Shown: positions 24,673-38,940, counted from the stretch's first letter. The stretch is DNA of 64,000 nt from Erythrocercus mccallii (GCA_013397435.1 VZRG01002589.1:29594-93593), one strand, 5' to 3'. A program made the numbers and translations. Notes: generated from the sequence alone by a model not told the origin.

Positions 24673-27600
24673 TACAAAAAAAAAAAGAAAAAAAGCCCCA
24701 AAAGCAAAAAGTCACTCAATGACTAATGTCTAGAGGAGAAATGCAAAAACCTTGGAAAGGCTAATCTAGGCAATTGAATTTACAGCATTATTTGATGTTA
24801 AAAGCCAGAGACTTGGTAATTGTATTACTTTAGCAAACCATGTTGCTAACCCAGCCACTTTCCTCAGGTGAATTGCCTGGTTCTTACAGGAGATGCAGCT
24901 CTGACATTTTCCCCCCAGCTCTTCACTACTGTGGTTTTTATTTCCTTCACAGGTACCACCTTCCTTTACTGTCAGATGTGAAACAGATTAAAAGGTTTAA
25001 TTAAATTCAGAAATGTTTTTCTCAACTGAGATTTAGCTTAGATTATTTTCATTTCTGTTATAGACCTGAAGAATGGTAGCCCTCTTCTGATTTCTGTGGC
25101 TGGAATTTTTTTCTAGCTGAAATATTATGGTCTAATAAGATTTAATCTTTTCCTGCAAATGCTAATTTGCTGATGTCCTTAGGCCATCACAGCTACAGTA
25201 GCACATCTGCCATAAACATACTGACCTCTTTTGGAAAGGGACTTTGTGCTGCATGATCCTATTACAGAGCTGCATAGAACATATTCCATTAAATATATGT
25301 ATGTATTTTAAACAGGTTTCTGCTGAGTGTCACAGAATGGACTTGACCTTTTATCAGAAAGATACACTATTACAAGAGGATTTTCCAGATTGTTTTCCAA
25401 AGAAATACATTCTCTGTAGATTTGAGACCTTTGTAAGAAGATGCTCATTTGAAAAACTGCCTTTTGTGGCAAATAGCTCTTCAGTTCGTAGAAAACTGTA
25501 ATGTTTTGGGGGTACCTTCACTTTTTAAAAAACTTGGAACTAGTTGATCTTTGATTTCCTTTCAATCCAAGTCATTCCATTCTAAAACACTGCTTTTCAA
25601 GTAGCTCTGCACTCCTATGCACTGTTCTAATGACTACTTGACTGAGTGGGATAGGCAGTCAATTTGCAAATAAATTAAATGCATTGATCTTGCAGAATAG
25701 CTCTCAGAACCTAACCAGGCTGTCCTGAGTTCCCCAGGCCTTGCTGTGAGTTCAGCAGGGGCTGCACCAAGTCCTGCTCTAGTGGCTGGGGCTGGCTATT
25801 GGCCACGTACCCTTCTAAGCCCTGAGTCTTGTAGAGCAGATGCCCAGGGAGTGACTGGCCAAGAGCTGAGTCTGTCCAGCCAGTGGGATATTGTGGTCCA
25901 CATGTTTGTGATACTGTATGTGAGGATACCGTCTGGGTATGTATTAATGAATTCTGGGGTTCTGTTTAAGGAATGACTTCTAACAGTCCTCTCCTTGAAT
26001 ATTGGCCAAATTGCCTTCTCTGTCTTTTTGTATTATTGAAATACATGGGTATGGATGTGCTCTCCTGTTCTGCACAGGGGATCTGAAAGCCCAAGGGCTT
26101 ATGATGCAGTGTAGCATTCACATCAGTGAACTCAGGCTCAGATCAGTTATTTTCCCATCCCTTTTCATCTCATCTTTTGGATCAACACTCTGTTCAGCAT
26201 TGTTGGCATGCTTTATTTTAAACTACCTGCCATCACCTTCCCAGGAACTCAGAATAGCATGGCTTAAACCTCAGCTGCTGGAGGTTGAGGCAGTGAAAGA
26301 GATCCCTGGCTGTGTTTCAGATTCAAAGTAGGAGCAGACAGATTTAATCTCTAATTCAGGGGGACAGGGAGAAACAGCAGTTTGTCTGTTCCAGACATGG
26401 CAATTTGGAGATCTCTGCTGGTTTCTCTCTCATCCCATACTCAGATCCACAGCATATCTTTCTCCACTTAAAGCAAGCTGAAACAAGGCACTTCTGATGC
26501 TTTTGTCCCCAGCAAAGCCTGTACAATTTTGTTTTCAGGTCTTTTTGTCGTTTTTGGTGTGGAGGAGACAGACCACAATGCCTTATCTTTGCATTCATAT
26601 GGGAGATTTTAACATTGCAACAGATTCCTGGGCTGATTTAATCTTGCAGTATAGATGTTAGATACAGCAGGAGATTGAGTTCTGCTTCTAGTTCAAGTCA
26701 TACGTGTCCTGATTAATAACAGGGAGGAATCCTCTTAGAAGAATTTCTTTTCATAGCAGTAGAGGTTTGTGGTTGGTGTGATTTACATCAGTGCCCTCTT
26801 TCAGCTTGCCTGCCTGATGGTTTAGGTCTGTCCCTTACAACTGTAGGAAGTCTGTAGATCAGTAGAAATGCAGCGCATCTATAGCATCATTGTGAAGACT
26901 TTTCTATCCTGTTACCTGTAGCATTAGAAGTTTTCCTTTTAAGCTTTTGATGGGATGGTTCTTGAATTTTTGGCAATCTAATCTATTCTTCATTTTTCTG
27001 TGGAAAGTCTTTTTTTGGTGTTAAGTGCCTCAGCTAGAAGAATTTATTCAAGCATTTATAACATACTCTCTTGATTCTTTAAGATGACTTTTAGAGCTCT
27101 TGATAGATTTTTAAATAAGAGTGAAAAATAGCACCACCACTCCCCAGGCAGCACTGCCTCTGCTTTTTATATCCTAAACTGCAAGTGCTGCAGCTGAAGC
27201 AGCTCTGGATGGTAGGGGATCTGCACCTGTCTTTATTTGTAGGATGAGACTTTTCACAGTTTGTTTCTGTGATCAAAACAGTCCACAGGACTGTTGGAAT
27301 CCAAGAACCTTCTCCCTGGATAAATAACCATGATGATGGTATGAAATGTGTCATAGTCTTGTTTTCATCAGTATTAATTCATGAAGACCTCAGGCATTGC
27401 CATTTTTTCCCTTAATACAACTTGTAACACAGGGCCTCTTGGGGGGCTGGTGCCTTGGAGAGGCAAGCTCTTCAGTCTTACTCAAGAGGAGGTCAAAAAG
27501 CTTCTTCCACTTTTCCTCGGAAATGGGATACTTATTCCTCTAAATGACTCAAGGTGTGAATTCACATACAGGTCATTGTTTTCAGGTGTTGTGTTAGGAG

Positions 27601-28799
27601 GAGTTACTGACTCTAGGACTTCTACTGCCTTTATTTCTCCATGAAGTACATCACATCAACTTGGGGAACGTTAATGGAAAATGTCAAGCCACATTCACTT
27701 TTTTTTGATAGTGTATGAATTAATTTTCGGTGTATTACTTGATTTTACAAATGTGGGTCACTTTATTTTCTTCACAGTAATTTTAAAGATGTGAAAGGAA
27801 AAGTATTGTGTAGCTAATTTGTTACAAAATCCTGAACTGTCGTCATTTTGGTTTAATTGCAGTCAAGGTGGGTATTTTGTTTCCTGTTTGCATCCTGTTT
27901 GCGTTTAAGCCTTAAAGCAGCAGGTAAGGTATGTGACAATCAATATGGCCATTTTTGGTTGTTGCTTCTTGGCATATTCTGGAACTTCTGAATTTCCTAA
28001 TGCTGACGTATAGAAACCCTCAGCTTGTCACAGATTTGAAAAATCATCAGTAATGTTTGTTTTCCTTTGGCACCTCAGTCCATTTTGACACCACACCAGC
28101 CCAGCTGTCCTGGGTTTTGGAGTGAAATCACAAATGCAACTGCTGCAGCCTCTCAGCTCCACACAGCACCTTTCTTGGTGTGTGATTAAAAAGCCTCAAG
28201 CATTCTTACCTTGTCGTGCTGCTTTATCCTTCCCTTTGGCAGTCCTAATTCCCCCACTTCAGCAGGGGAACTTTCTGGCTGAAAGCTGTAAAATGGTGTG
28301 CAGTAATCACAATTTTGGTCCTGTTAGGACTCAGAGGTTCTGTTTATTTTGTGTCATGAGCATTTGGTGGATCCATGGGAGCAGACCTACTATGTTTTCA
28401 CTCTGATCTTTTGAAATACTTCATTTCACAGCTGTCAGTGATGAGCTGGCAGGTTTACTGGGGCCACACTCATCCTTGAGCAGGGCTTTTTCTGTGTGGA
28501 AGCCCTTCATGGCATTAAAGAGCAGGGTTTTTGTTTTTTGCAGAAGGATCACCCTTTCCTGTGAGTGCAGGTGTCTCTTTTCTGCGATGCACGGTTACCT
28601 GTGCCTGGCATCCTCAAAGCCAAACACAAGTTTTAGATTTGTAGCTTTTGCAACTGCACTTCCATGAGCACCCTGCCTTTGGAGATATGCCACAGATGCT
28701 CTGGTATCATGAATGAGTCTTCTTTGTTTCTATGGGTGTACCAGTCCTGCCTTTTCCTTCACTTGCTCCCGTGGTGGTGGAGGATGTCTCCATTCTGGG

Positions 28800-29035
28800 A
28801 TAGAATCATAGAATACCAGATTGGAAGGGACCTCCGAGATCATTTGGTTCAACCTTGTCTGGCAAAAGCATGATCTAGAAAAGATGCCCCAGCAGCCTGT
28901 CCACCTGAATCTGAGTTATCCAATGCTGAGGAACCCCCAAATTCCCTGGGGAGATTATTCCAGTGGCTGATTGGTCTCTTTGGTGTCTTTGAAGTAGGAT
29001 TTCCTATTGAACTTTGTGCTCAGTGGCAGGAACCT
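28800..29035 (-). mobile_element. CR1 LINE 3' end, antisense to STAG1
   Basis: The element starts on the + strand with TAGAATCATAGAAT, the reverse complement of the CR1 terminal ATTCTATG repeat, followed by GGAAGGGACCTCCGAGATCA and 'ttggttcaacc', the standard CR1 3' landmarks. About 235 bp are recognisable. It is 5'-truncated, as is usual for CR1, and has no visible target-site duplication. Its orientation is opposite to the host gene. Confidence 0.92.
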
Positions 29036-31595
29036 GTAGCTCAAACCTGTCAACATGGCCTGCAAAGTTTCTTGCAGTAAATTCAGAGACATTACGTGCA
29101 AATAATGTTTGACAACTGCATTGTAATATTGTGTGTTAATGGCTAAGGGAATTCCATGTTCTTTGTGCTTGCAAAACTGTAGAGCACCAGAGAGTTGCTG
29201 GAAGACCTATATATGACTTTCTTTCATGTCCACACTCTGGAATGAGATTGAACTTGGGCTTCCTGCCAGATGCCTGCTGGATGGAAGTGCTGAGGGGTGG
29301 ATGCCCTTTCACTAGTGCCTTTCCATCTGAAGACAATGTTAATCCTTGCCTAACTCAGAAACTTCACATTTTAGATTTTCTTCAGTCTCAAGTGGAGCAT
29401 CTTGTCTACTTGTTTTGTCTCTAGAGGCAGGATTCAGTATAGATCCTGCATCTGGATTTTGCTATCCCAGCTTGGATACACAATGATTTTTGTTAGATGT
29501 AATATTTTTCTCCACTCTGAGAGATGTTCTCATTGTCAAAAGAAAATCTACACCAGAGAGAAATCTTATTAGATTCAGTAATATATCTAGTTAATTCAGG
29601 GGCAGGACATTGAGGTATTTACTTGGACTTGAAGAATCTGGCTTCATCCAGTAATTTGTCACAAGTACATCTGCCAGTTATTTCTGTATCTCTTCTGAGG
29701 GCTCAGTGGTGATCTCACCCTTCCAATTCACACTAGGAGCCTTGGTCAAAGCACTTCCCTTTTCCCAGGATACCTGACAAAGGGAATTTAAACTGGGCAT
29801 TTATATGCCTAGTGATTATACATTTTGAGCCTATGTCCATAGTACTCACGCTCAGGTACTCAAACAGGTGGCTTTTCATATTGCATTCATTAACAAGGTA
29901 GCTTTGGATACGTGCACTTCACATCCATCTCTTACTTTGTTTCCCTTCATCCTTGGAGCATTTAATGCCTCTCTTTCAATTATATGTTGAGAAAAACTGG
30001 GTGTGGAGGGGGCTTGTATTATGTTCTGTGGAGGGCATCAGTTTGCCTTAGCCCTAAGCCCATTCAAGCTTTCATTTAGCAGTCCTTGTAGCTAGGTAAG
30101 TGCATACTGTCTCCCAGATGGAGTAAGTGCATGGATTATATATCTCAAAAGAGGCAATTTACTTCTAATTTTTTCCCATTTTAATAAATAGTGATCACAT
30201 GTCTCTTTCAAGCTCACTAGAACTTAAACATTTCATATGTTGGTAATATTCTTGCTGTTTCAGGCAGCTTTGCACATATTTAAAAATTCATTGAGGGAGA
30301 TACTCTTTTGATCCTAACTGCAAATGTTATCTAAAAAACTTCACGGAGATTGTACCATTGTTTTAAGCTTTCCAGCTTGCATTTCTATGCAGGTCCTTAC
30401 CTTACACTTTGCTTCAGCCCTCTGGCCCACCCCTTTTAAGGCAGTGGTCCCTTTTAAAGCATGGGGAAAGCTGGGCTTGCAGGGTTGTCTTCTACCAGCT
30501 CTCTGCCAGAAGTGAGATCCCTTTCCTCTGCAGTAAAATTCTCAATCTGTCTGCACTGTAATATGCAACTGAAAATGTTGACTTTGTGTTCTTTACTAAA
30601 AGCATTAATAGAAACTCAGTTGACAATATACTTAAGTAAATGGTGCCATGAGGATATTGTCCACAATTTAACCTTTGTGTTGCTTGTGTATTGTTTTCTT
30701 TAACATAATTCTTCACAATAACTTAATTGTTCTGTGGAAAACAGCAGATTTTGCTTTTGTTTGCTTCACAGTAGGGAGAAAGAATAGAATATGGAAGTGA
30801 GAAATCTGATGTTATTTTCCTCAGAATTTTTTTTCTTTCTGTTTCACAAGTGACTTAAATTCAGAGCAAACTGTTCAGTAGGTGAGTCTTGACAGGTGGT
30901 GTCTATACCACCTGATTAAAACCTTGAAGAACGTAGAGAAAATTTACATTTAGTAATTTGGACTCAAAGGGAAAATGTTTTAACTCATAAACTTTTGAAG
31001 CAAGAGGCTGTTATGGTGATCTACTAAATCTGGCTGTACGAATTTGTTAATTTGAGTTGAAGACCTGATATGTACAGTTTCTTATAAAAGTCGTATGAAA
31101 ATGAAAATACAAAAAATGAATGTTAATGTGGCAAATGTATTTTTAGTAACTTGCTGTCTAAGAAAGGTCATCAGTTCAGATCAGCAGTTATTCTCAATGA
31201 CTGTGCTATGCAAGACTCATACGGGGACTGACATGAACTGGTACTCCAGCATTGGGAGTTCACCACTGTCTTGGAATGATCACTACTTACCTTGGCATGG
31301 CAGTGGCTTTTAAGTAGTCCCTCAACAACTGCTGATAAATAAAATTATATGTACCTGACTGGATAGAGTCCTGAGCAACCTGGTTGATTTTCCTAGCTGA
31401 TCCTGCTTTGAGCAGGAGGTGAGGCTGAAGACCTCTGGAGATGCCTTCCAGCCTGGCTCATCCCGTAATCTTTGTGTGTATAAATGTGTGTGAGGGTGTA
31501 ACCATGTAACATTTATGGATGGTTTATAAAGAAACGCTGGATGATTTCAGATGTGGCTGTAATAAACTTTCACTCTGCTGGTTTTCTTTGCCCAG

Positions 31596-31760
31596 TCTGC
31601 CACTAAGAAACCCCGGAAGTCTCCAGCAGACAAGGGGCGTTCCGACGCTGGAGCTCGAGGAGCAAGCCGTGGGAGAGCCAATGGCCACCCGCAGCAGAAT
31701 GGAGAAGGAGACCCTGTCACTTTGTTTGAGGTGGTTAAGCTGGGAAAGAGTGCTATGCAG
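31596..31760 (+). CDS. STAG1: STAG1 coding exon, variable linker and conserved segment (residues 45-99)
   Basis: This exon is 165 bases, 55 codons, phase 0 at both ends (TTTGCCCAG|TCT and CAG|GTAAAA). The first half is a basic, Gly/Arg/Ala-rich linker: KKPRKSP near residues 48-54, then an RG-rich run ending RGRANGHPQQNG. The second half, from about residue 83, is the conserved VTLFEVVKLGKSAMQ block that leads into the folded SA1 body. The length equals that of vertebrate STAG1 as I recall it, but the linker at residues 55-68 differs at several positions while both flanks are conserved. As a symmetric exon it could be skipped without a frameshift, which would join the AT-hook exon directly to the next one. 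Confidence 0.96.
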
Positions 31761-33344
31761 GTAAAATATCTACTTGTGTTCCTCCTCACAATTCAGTGTA
31801 TCCTGACTGGAGTCCAGTCTAAGCTGTGCTTTTGTAAACAGTAGTATTTTCTCATGCCTGCATTGGTCCAACAGACTGTGTATGATAAATTATGGGACTG
31901 AATGGCTTCTGATTGAGGGCTGTCATGTATCCTGCTGAAGAACAAGAGACCTGGCAGGAAGTCATGTGTTTCAAACTCTCCATTATTTTGTTCCTTACTC
32001 CTAAGTTAAAAATATATGCTGATATTAAGCAGTTCATTAAAGTATATCCTGTAACAAGCTTTATATATGGGCAAAAAGTATATGAAAGTAATGATGAATC
32101 CAGGCATTTTTTGTTCACTTGTTTTTTTCAAGAATACCTGCTCACACAAGCAGTTTGGAGCCCTTTGCACTGGAACTTGCAGTCCTGCTGTCCCCATCAG
32201 GACAGGAGGTGAAGGCTAAACTATTTGCCTAGACTTCCACTGAGTCTGAGGGCAAACACTGGCACATCCTGAAGGCAAATTTTTCATTGTAAAATAAATA
32301 AGATCGTCTTAGTTTCTTCTAGAAATGTTTCTTGCCCTCTTATGTTTTGATCAGGTCAGAGGTCTTTACAGGATGTGTGGGGCCAGGTGAGTCACACCTC
32401 GAGACCCTGCACAGAGGATTGGTTTTGACAGTGTTTTGTGGTTTTAGTAAGCTACTGTGCTGCCGCTCTTGATGTTGCTACTCAAAGGAGAAACGGTGGG
32501 CCCAAAATATTGTTCAGCCCATACAGTCCAAAGCCAAGAGTCATTCCTGCTCTGAAGGATTGTTTAAGCAAACCTCCTTAACTTGCATTTCAACAATGCA
32601 AGACTTAGACAGTATCAGTTTGTTTTGATGCTGACTAACATGAGAAAAGTACAAATTAGGAAAATTAGGTGCTGAGTCCCATTCTCAATGTTACTTTTAG
32701 TGTAGCTAAAAGCTAAGCCTCTTTTAAGTCCCAGAGGAATCAGATATTTCAAGTGAGTGAAAGTTGTTGAAAATGTTCTGTTTCAAGTGTGTGGGAAGTC
32801 TGAGATGTAATTTTAAAGAAGTAAAACACAGGAAGGAAATGAGAACTTTTGTACTTCATAGTTTCTGTGTTTACACTTATTCAGAATTGATCCTTCTTAA
32901 CTAGTAGGTGAAGACAGAACAAATTTACTGCTAGCAAAGCTACAGATTGCGTATGCCTTTTCTTCCTACAGCAGAGCTTCCAACTTTGTTTGGTTTTCAG
33001 CACTTTTTCAAATTTTGTTTTTGGCAGAAATTGAGGAAACATCTGGAGTCCATTTTCTGGTTTTACTGTGGTACAGAACATACAATATACTTTATGTAGT
33101 ATAGTTGACTTAGATTTATTGATATTTGCAGAAGCCGAATGGAAAGGGATGGGCAACTGCTTTGATATTTGATGACTCTGTGTGTATGTGAAATTGACTT
33201 TGATACATTTTATCTATTTCAAAAGCGATGCCTATACCAGTCTCCTACAGATTAAATACAGAAAAAGAAATTGTCTGCATGTTTGTATTAAGCAGCCTTT
33301 GCAATTCAGATACAAAGAAACTGTTTTGAGAAGTGGAGGATTTG

Positions 33345-33440
33345 TAAGTGCATGTGTGGGTGAATGTGTGTCTGTATATTCACATATACATACCTGTATC
33401 CACAAATCACATATGCACAGACATACACATGCATAACATG
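33345..33440 (+). repeat. imperfect TG-rich / CA-rich inverted tract
   Basis: The left half is rich in TG steps (GTGCATGTGTGGGTGAATGT) and the right half in CA steps (CACATATGCACAGACATACA), so the two halves are roughly complementary. It resembles a decayed alternating purine-pyrimidine microsatellite in inverted arrangement. It is imperfect throughout. Confidence 0.6.
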
Positions 33441-36400
33441 CCTGCAGGTAGAAGAAAAAGTACAGAGCACCATCTAAGCAGAGGAGAGATTATACACAAA
33501 TAGTAAAGGAACAGGCAAGAGTATTTGGAGGCCTGGGGTGCAAACAGGCATAAACAGCTTGAGCCTTAATTTCAGGAGTATGCATCGCTCGGGCACCTTT
33601 AAAAATTTACTGTTAGTAAAAATATTCTAAAAAATCAAAGTAATACTATATTAGGAAAGAGAATGCTATTAAAATGTGATTTGATATTTTTTAACTTGCA
33701 CTTTAAGACAATCATCTCATGTGAAACCAAGGTTCTGTAAACCAAACTTATTGGTGTCTTTATACTTGTATTTTCCTGTAACAGATTAGGGATTTTGATG
33801 TACCAATTATGAGTGCTTGGCATTTTTGTTTTTCATTGCTTTGATGCAGTTTTCTTTGTTCAATTTTAGCAATTTTATCAATATTGCAGTTTTCAAACAA
33901 GTGCCATATATTTGTATTTGGCTGAGCCTATTATTTCTCAATATTTAGTTCTTTCCCTGTATGAACATACTTTTTTTCCCCGAGTGCTCCTAAGTTTGCT
34001 TCCAGCAATGAAAACCCAAGAAAATGGAATTAATATATTCTGAAAGTACATGGAAATCGGGTGCTTTCGTTCCTGATCTATGTGTTCCTGCTGTTTGCTC
34101 TCAGAATTTTTTTTAGTTGTTAGATTTTTCTGGCTTTGTGATGCCAATTCCTGGAAGTCTGTTGCTGAATTCAATTTTCACTTCTTCTAAGCTTCTCTAT
34201 TTTGGTTCTCACAGCAGGATTCATTTATTACTTCTCTTCAGGCTTATTGCTGGTTGCTTCTTCCAGGAGAATAAAATCAGTTTAATTTTTTGTATTTCAA
34301 GTATACATAGGTCCAGGACTGCTCTTTGCATAAAATCTTTGCGTCTGTCATGGGGTGCTGCTTGTGTCTTGCTTGAACTCTGTAAATCTGTTTGATGCCC
34401 ACGTTAAGTTGGTATCAGATGGTTGTCAGTGTTTTTCATTTGCTCTGTAACCTTTTGTACAGTTAGTGCTTCAGAAGTTGTTCAGTCAGCAGCTCTCTGT
34501 GTGAGAAGTGTGACATGACCTTCTGGTCATGCTTTCTGCAGGTACATTTTCAAGTATTACTCCATTAAGACTGTTCATAGTACTTCTTTAGTGGTTTTTG
34601 TTTTTGTAGTCAAACATGACACTCTTCTGCTTTTTGTCATTTATCTCTTCCATATATTTATTTTTTAGTTATATCATTTTATGGTGACAGCTATATCCTC
34701 TTCATTTCCCTACTCTGAACTTCCATAGGCAGAATGGTGTCTCAGCATTTCTCATGTGCTCAGCTGCCTACTGGTGGGAATGAAGGCTTGGGTGAACCTC
34801 TGCTCTTCCAGCTGAGCCACCCAGGCAGAGACTGACTGGTAGCTAAAATATTCAGACATCTCTGCATTGGTGTCTGACCCTGATGTTAAGATGACAGGGA
34901 ACTAAAGAACTTGTGATGAGATCAGATTTTGTTTAGGACTCAGACTGCAAATTTCTCATGAGTTACTTATGACCAGTTACCTGTAATGAAGTTTGTACTA
35001 CTGGTGGTCAAATGAAGCATAGAAATGTTCTGCTTTCTTATCTGCAAAGGGGTTTTGTCCCCCCAGAGCATCCGAGAGAATGGATCATTAGTAATTGTTG
35101 GAGGTGTTCAGTACCAAAACATGAACAGATCTGTGCCTTGATGACTCTGCAATATTCCGTGCTCTACCAGTCACCCTTAATTGGTGTTAGCAGCTCACTA
35201 CAGAGTAGGGGCTGATTTTGAGAGAAAAAAAAACTTTAAAAAATTGCTGCCTCTGCCTATGCTCAGCTAATAAAAGGTAATCTTGCTGTTGATTAGGCAT
35301 AGTTCAGAATAAATATGGCTCCATTATATGCCAGCAAGTATTATAAGTATCCAAGTATCTAGAGTGTTGAAATGGAATTTTTCATTGTGCCACCAGTTTT
35401 TCCTTGTCTTTCCAGAAGTCAAAGATGATGGGGTTCTTCACTGTTCTTACCTGCACATCCTGCCACATGGGGATTTTTGTCCTTTGAGGTTCCCTCTCTG
35501 TCCAAGCAAAGCTGTATTTCTAGTACTACTTACCTTGCTATGAGAAGTCCATCTGTAGCAGTAGGGCAGACTCATTCCTGATTAAAGTGACTGTATAACC
35601 ATATTTACCTTCTGCAGGAGGAATTACATGTCTTTTAAAATAGATCCTTGAGATTAAGAACATCAGAGCAGCTGTAACTGGATTGCACCAAAAATCCAAG
35701 AACCTGTCTCTGACAGTGGCAGTTAAGAAAGGGAATAAGGTGGCAAAACCAATTTTTGGCTATTCTCCCACCCTCTGACTGTTTGCAGCTCAGGGCTGCT
35801 GTGGTGTCTGTGTTCTCAGTCATCTTAAGAGAGTGGCTCTCGCTTCTCTGAGTTTCTTCCTCTGAAAGTGTTTTTGCCAGATCACGGCTCTGTATCTTCC
35901 TCAGCTATTTCTGAAAGTGAAGGTCTTTGAAGATTAAAATTATACAGACATACATTAAGTATTACCCATGCTTTTTGTGTTAAAGGCATGTTTTAGTTTA
36001 ATTGTCCTTTATTGTGTTTTAACTGCTGTATCCTCCAGCTTGAAGGATAGATCATAATTTAGAGTTTTCCCAGATTGTGTCAGAAACTTCTTAGGAGTTT
36101 GAGTATGCAGTCTCTAAAGTTTGCTGGGCAAAATGACTGCATCTATTATTAACATTTAAACTAGTATTTTCATTTTGCTAGGCAGATTTCTTCTGTAGCA
36201 TAATCTTGCTTTGCTATTGATTGTATGGTACTGAAATTAAAAAAAAAACAAAACTAGGTGCAGGTTTTTATAGTTGTTACACTGGGAACAATTTAGCCAC
36301 TAAATGAAGCATTAATTAATTAAAAGAGTATCCCTTAATACCAAATGAATTTTTCTGCAGTCGTCACACAAGGCTTGTTTTCCCTTGTGATTTAATGAGA

Positions 36401-38878
36401 TGATTTGGCTGTTAATGTGAACACAAGCGCTAGTAGTGCAGTTTGTACCTGAAAATACTCATTATACTTGAAGGCAGAGAAGTCTTTTGCTCTCTAGAGT
36501 GTTGTTTGAAGTGTCTGGGGTGATCTGTGAACCCTTTACAAACTGTGCTAGCAAAGGAATATGAATAACATATTTTAATAAATTGATGGTCTCTTACTGG
36601 AATAACTCAATTTTGTTTCAGCACTCCTCCAAATATCTTTTCCTTTTGGTGTTCAATGTTTATGAGCAGTTTTGGTGCTTTGTAGCATCCTTCATACCTG
36701 TGATTGGCTCAGCTTAAACAGACACAGCCCCTTGGAAATGGTGTAACATGTCCACTGTGAGAGATGAGCACCTGCAAAAGTTCTGTACCACTTTAGAAAA
36801 TCTTCTTGGTGAGAGCTTTGTATGGTGCACCCACCTTTATTGAGCTCTCAGGTGAGGAACTGCTGCTCTGAGTAGTGTGGGTCTGCTGGACAAGAGTGCC
36901 CAGCCTCAGGACTTCCTGTGATTTTAGTCCATTTGAAAGCAGAATTTTCCTAGTATCTTTTATGGTCTCAGTGTAATGCAAATTAACCTTTACCATTCTA
37001 AGATTCTCTTAAGAGAATAAATTTCTTTTTCTTTTGGTAGTGTAACATGTTACATTGATTTCCCTGTGTAATGATATTTAATACCCAGTCTACTGCATAG
37101 AAATATGCATTTACACAAAATGCCAAACAGATAATCCTGTATGGAGAGTATAAATCCCTTAGTTTAATTGGGAAGAAATACTTCTAAGATTGTATTCCTT
37201 TCCTCCCTGGGCTTCAGAAAATAAAAAGTTATGTGGGTAGATGCTGTGTAAAACAAATTTTCCCATCTTTACTTACTGTTATCTAAAGTGAGATTTTTGG
37301 CGGTTTTTTAAAGAAAATATTTTTGGCTTATCAGGAAGTGCATGATAGGTGTTAGCAAAGTATGAACTCTTTCATAATTTAAAATTATGATCCTTAGAGA
37401 AAAAGAATAAAGTGCATGTTCTCAAGCTGCAGTTCATTTTTATTATCCTTATATTAGGTTTTCACTGGGTGTATATTAGAGTTACCACCTGCAGTTTGGA
37501 ATGCAGCCAGCCCCTCATCCTGGACTGTACTGCCCAATCTAAACTGCATGTACTTTTTGCACATTAGGAACTACCTTCTCCCCAGTAGCCATTTGTGTCA
37601 TTTCTTCAGTTTTCACAAAATTTATTCTTAAAAGGCTTTTATTCTTTTTTTAAAAAACCCAACCCGAACAGATTCACTTAAAAATTTTTATGCAGAGTGT
37701 TTTTAGTCTCTCACTACTTGCCTTTTTTTCCCCTGGGTCCTTATTTTTAGTGTACTAAGTTCTCACTATCTGTTAAAATGTATTTGCTACTTTTCTATTT
37801 GAGTTGCTTTTTATACAGATTATTGAAATACTGAATTTCACTGTACATTCCTTTTTTAATCAGTTTCAAATTTCATTTGAGTGACTCTGGGTTTTTGGCA
37901 GAGGTTTAGTGTAAGTTTAGATTTTTGGATTTTTTCCTACCTTGATGTAAACACATTGCACACCCATTCTAGAGTAATTTTTTTCTTTCATATTCACTGT
38001 AAATGAAGCATGTCCATGATCAGTTGTATGAAATGGCAAATTATTTAAAGTTCTTTATACTTCATTTGCCTTGGTTTAAAGTTGACTCAGATCTTCCATT
38101 TTAATATGCACTTTTTATATGGTGTCATTTGTTTTCCCTTTTGTTTGTAGCACTGTTGCCAGATTGTTACTTAATTGAAATTGTGAAATAGCTTTATTTT
38201 TGAAATCAACTTTCATTAATATTTAGTGGGACTCTGCTAATTTACATGAGCTGGCAAGGTGTCCTCTGCAGTCAGTCCCTCTGGTTCCTCCAGCACTTAA
38301 TGCCCCTAAATTCTCTCACACTGAAGGAATATGAAAGGAATTCATAGCTGCAAAGCCTAAAGGAGGTAATAAGATCACTAGCTTCATTATTTCATTCATT
38401 ACATCTGACTTGCTTTTACTGGCAACCCCAAGCTGCTGTTCCTCTTCAGTACCATAAAATGCTTTGGTTTATATTTTAGCAGACTTTGAGATGTGAAGGT
38501 CAATATTTCTGCAAGTTGATCGATTTGAAGTTGTTTACTCAGACTGTGGGTCTATTCTGCTACTTGCTTGACTTCATTTAGGCTTCTTATTTCTGTAGGG
38601 TTGCTTACCTGGCATATTCTTCCAATTATGCTCCTGATAGTTCTTAAAACAGACTCATCAGAGTTCATTTCTGTGAGATTCTCTTGAAAACTGTTGCAGG
38701 CTTTGGAAAACCTTTGTATCGGCTCTGTATTTGTACCATACATCATCTGCCATTTGCAGGAAACCTGGATTTTTTTACTCAGTTGTCATAAGAATAGAAG
38801 CAATTTCATTTAAAAAAAAATGTTTGAGTCTTATTTTTGTGATGTACCTGTATGGACTTGTTGACTGTCCCACAGATA

Positions 38879-38940
38879 TGGTGCATATATGTGTCTGTGT
38901 ATATATATATATGTGTGTGTGCATATGTGTCCAGATGTGT
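38879..38940 (+). repeat. TA/TG compound microsatellite
   Basis: It reads as mixed GTGT, an uninterrupted (AT) run of six dinucleotides at 38901-38912, then (GT)n and imperfect TG units. This is an ordinary compound dinucleotide repeat inside STAG1 intron 4. The short ORFs seen on both strands across it are artefacts of the repeat. Confidence 0.85.

Larger units (their letters stand above)
22487..31595 (+). other. STAG1: STAG1 intron 3 (9.1 kb)
   Basis: A phase-0 GT-AG intron. Just inside its 5' end is a 31-bp U-rich tandem duplication. It also holds two antisense CR1 fragments (about 24.5 and 28.8 kb) and an A-rich tract at about 24.68-24.71 kb. Other parts are AT-rich with only short chance ORFs; I find no other gene. 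It ends in GGTTTTCTTTGCCCAG. Confidence 0.9.

Noticed and set aside
24675..24712. A-rich tract that might be a retrocopy poly(A) tail
   Set aside because: The sequence before it is a CR1 fragment in the opposite orientation, not a processed transcript.
30091..30102. Perfect donor-like TAG|GTAAGTG
   Set aside because: I could not find a convincing 3' splice site at exon distance upstream, so it is probably a chance match.
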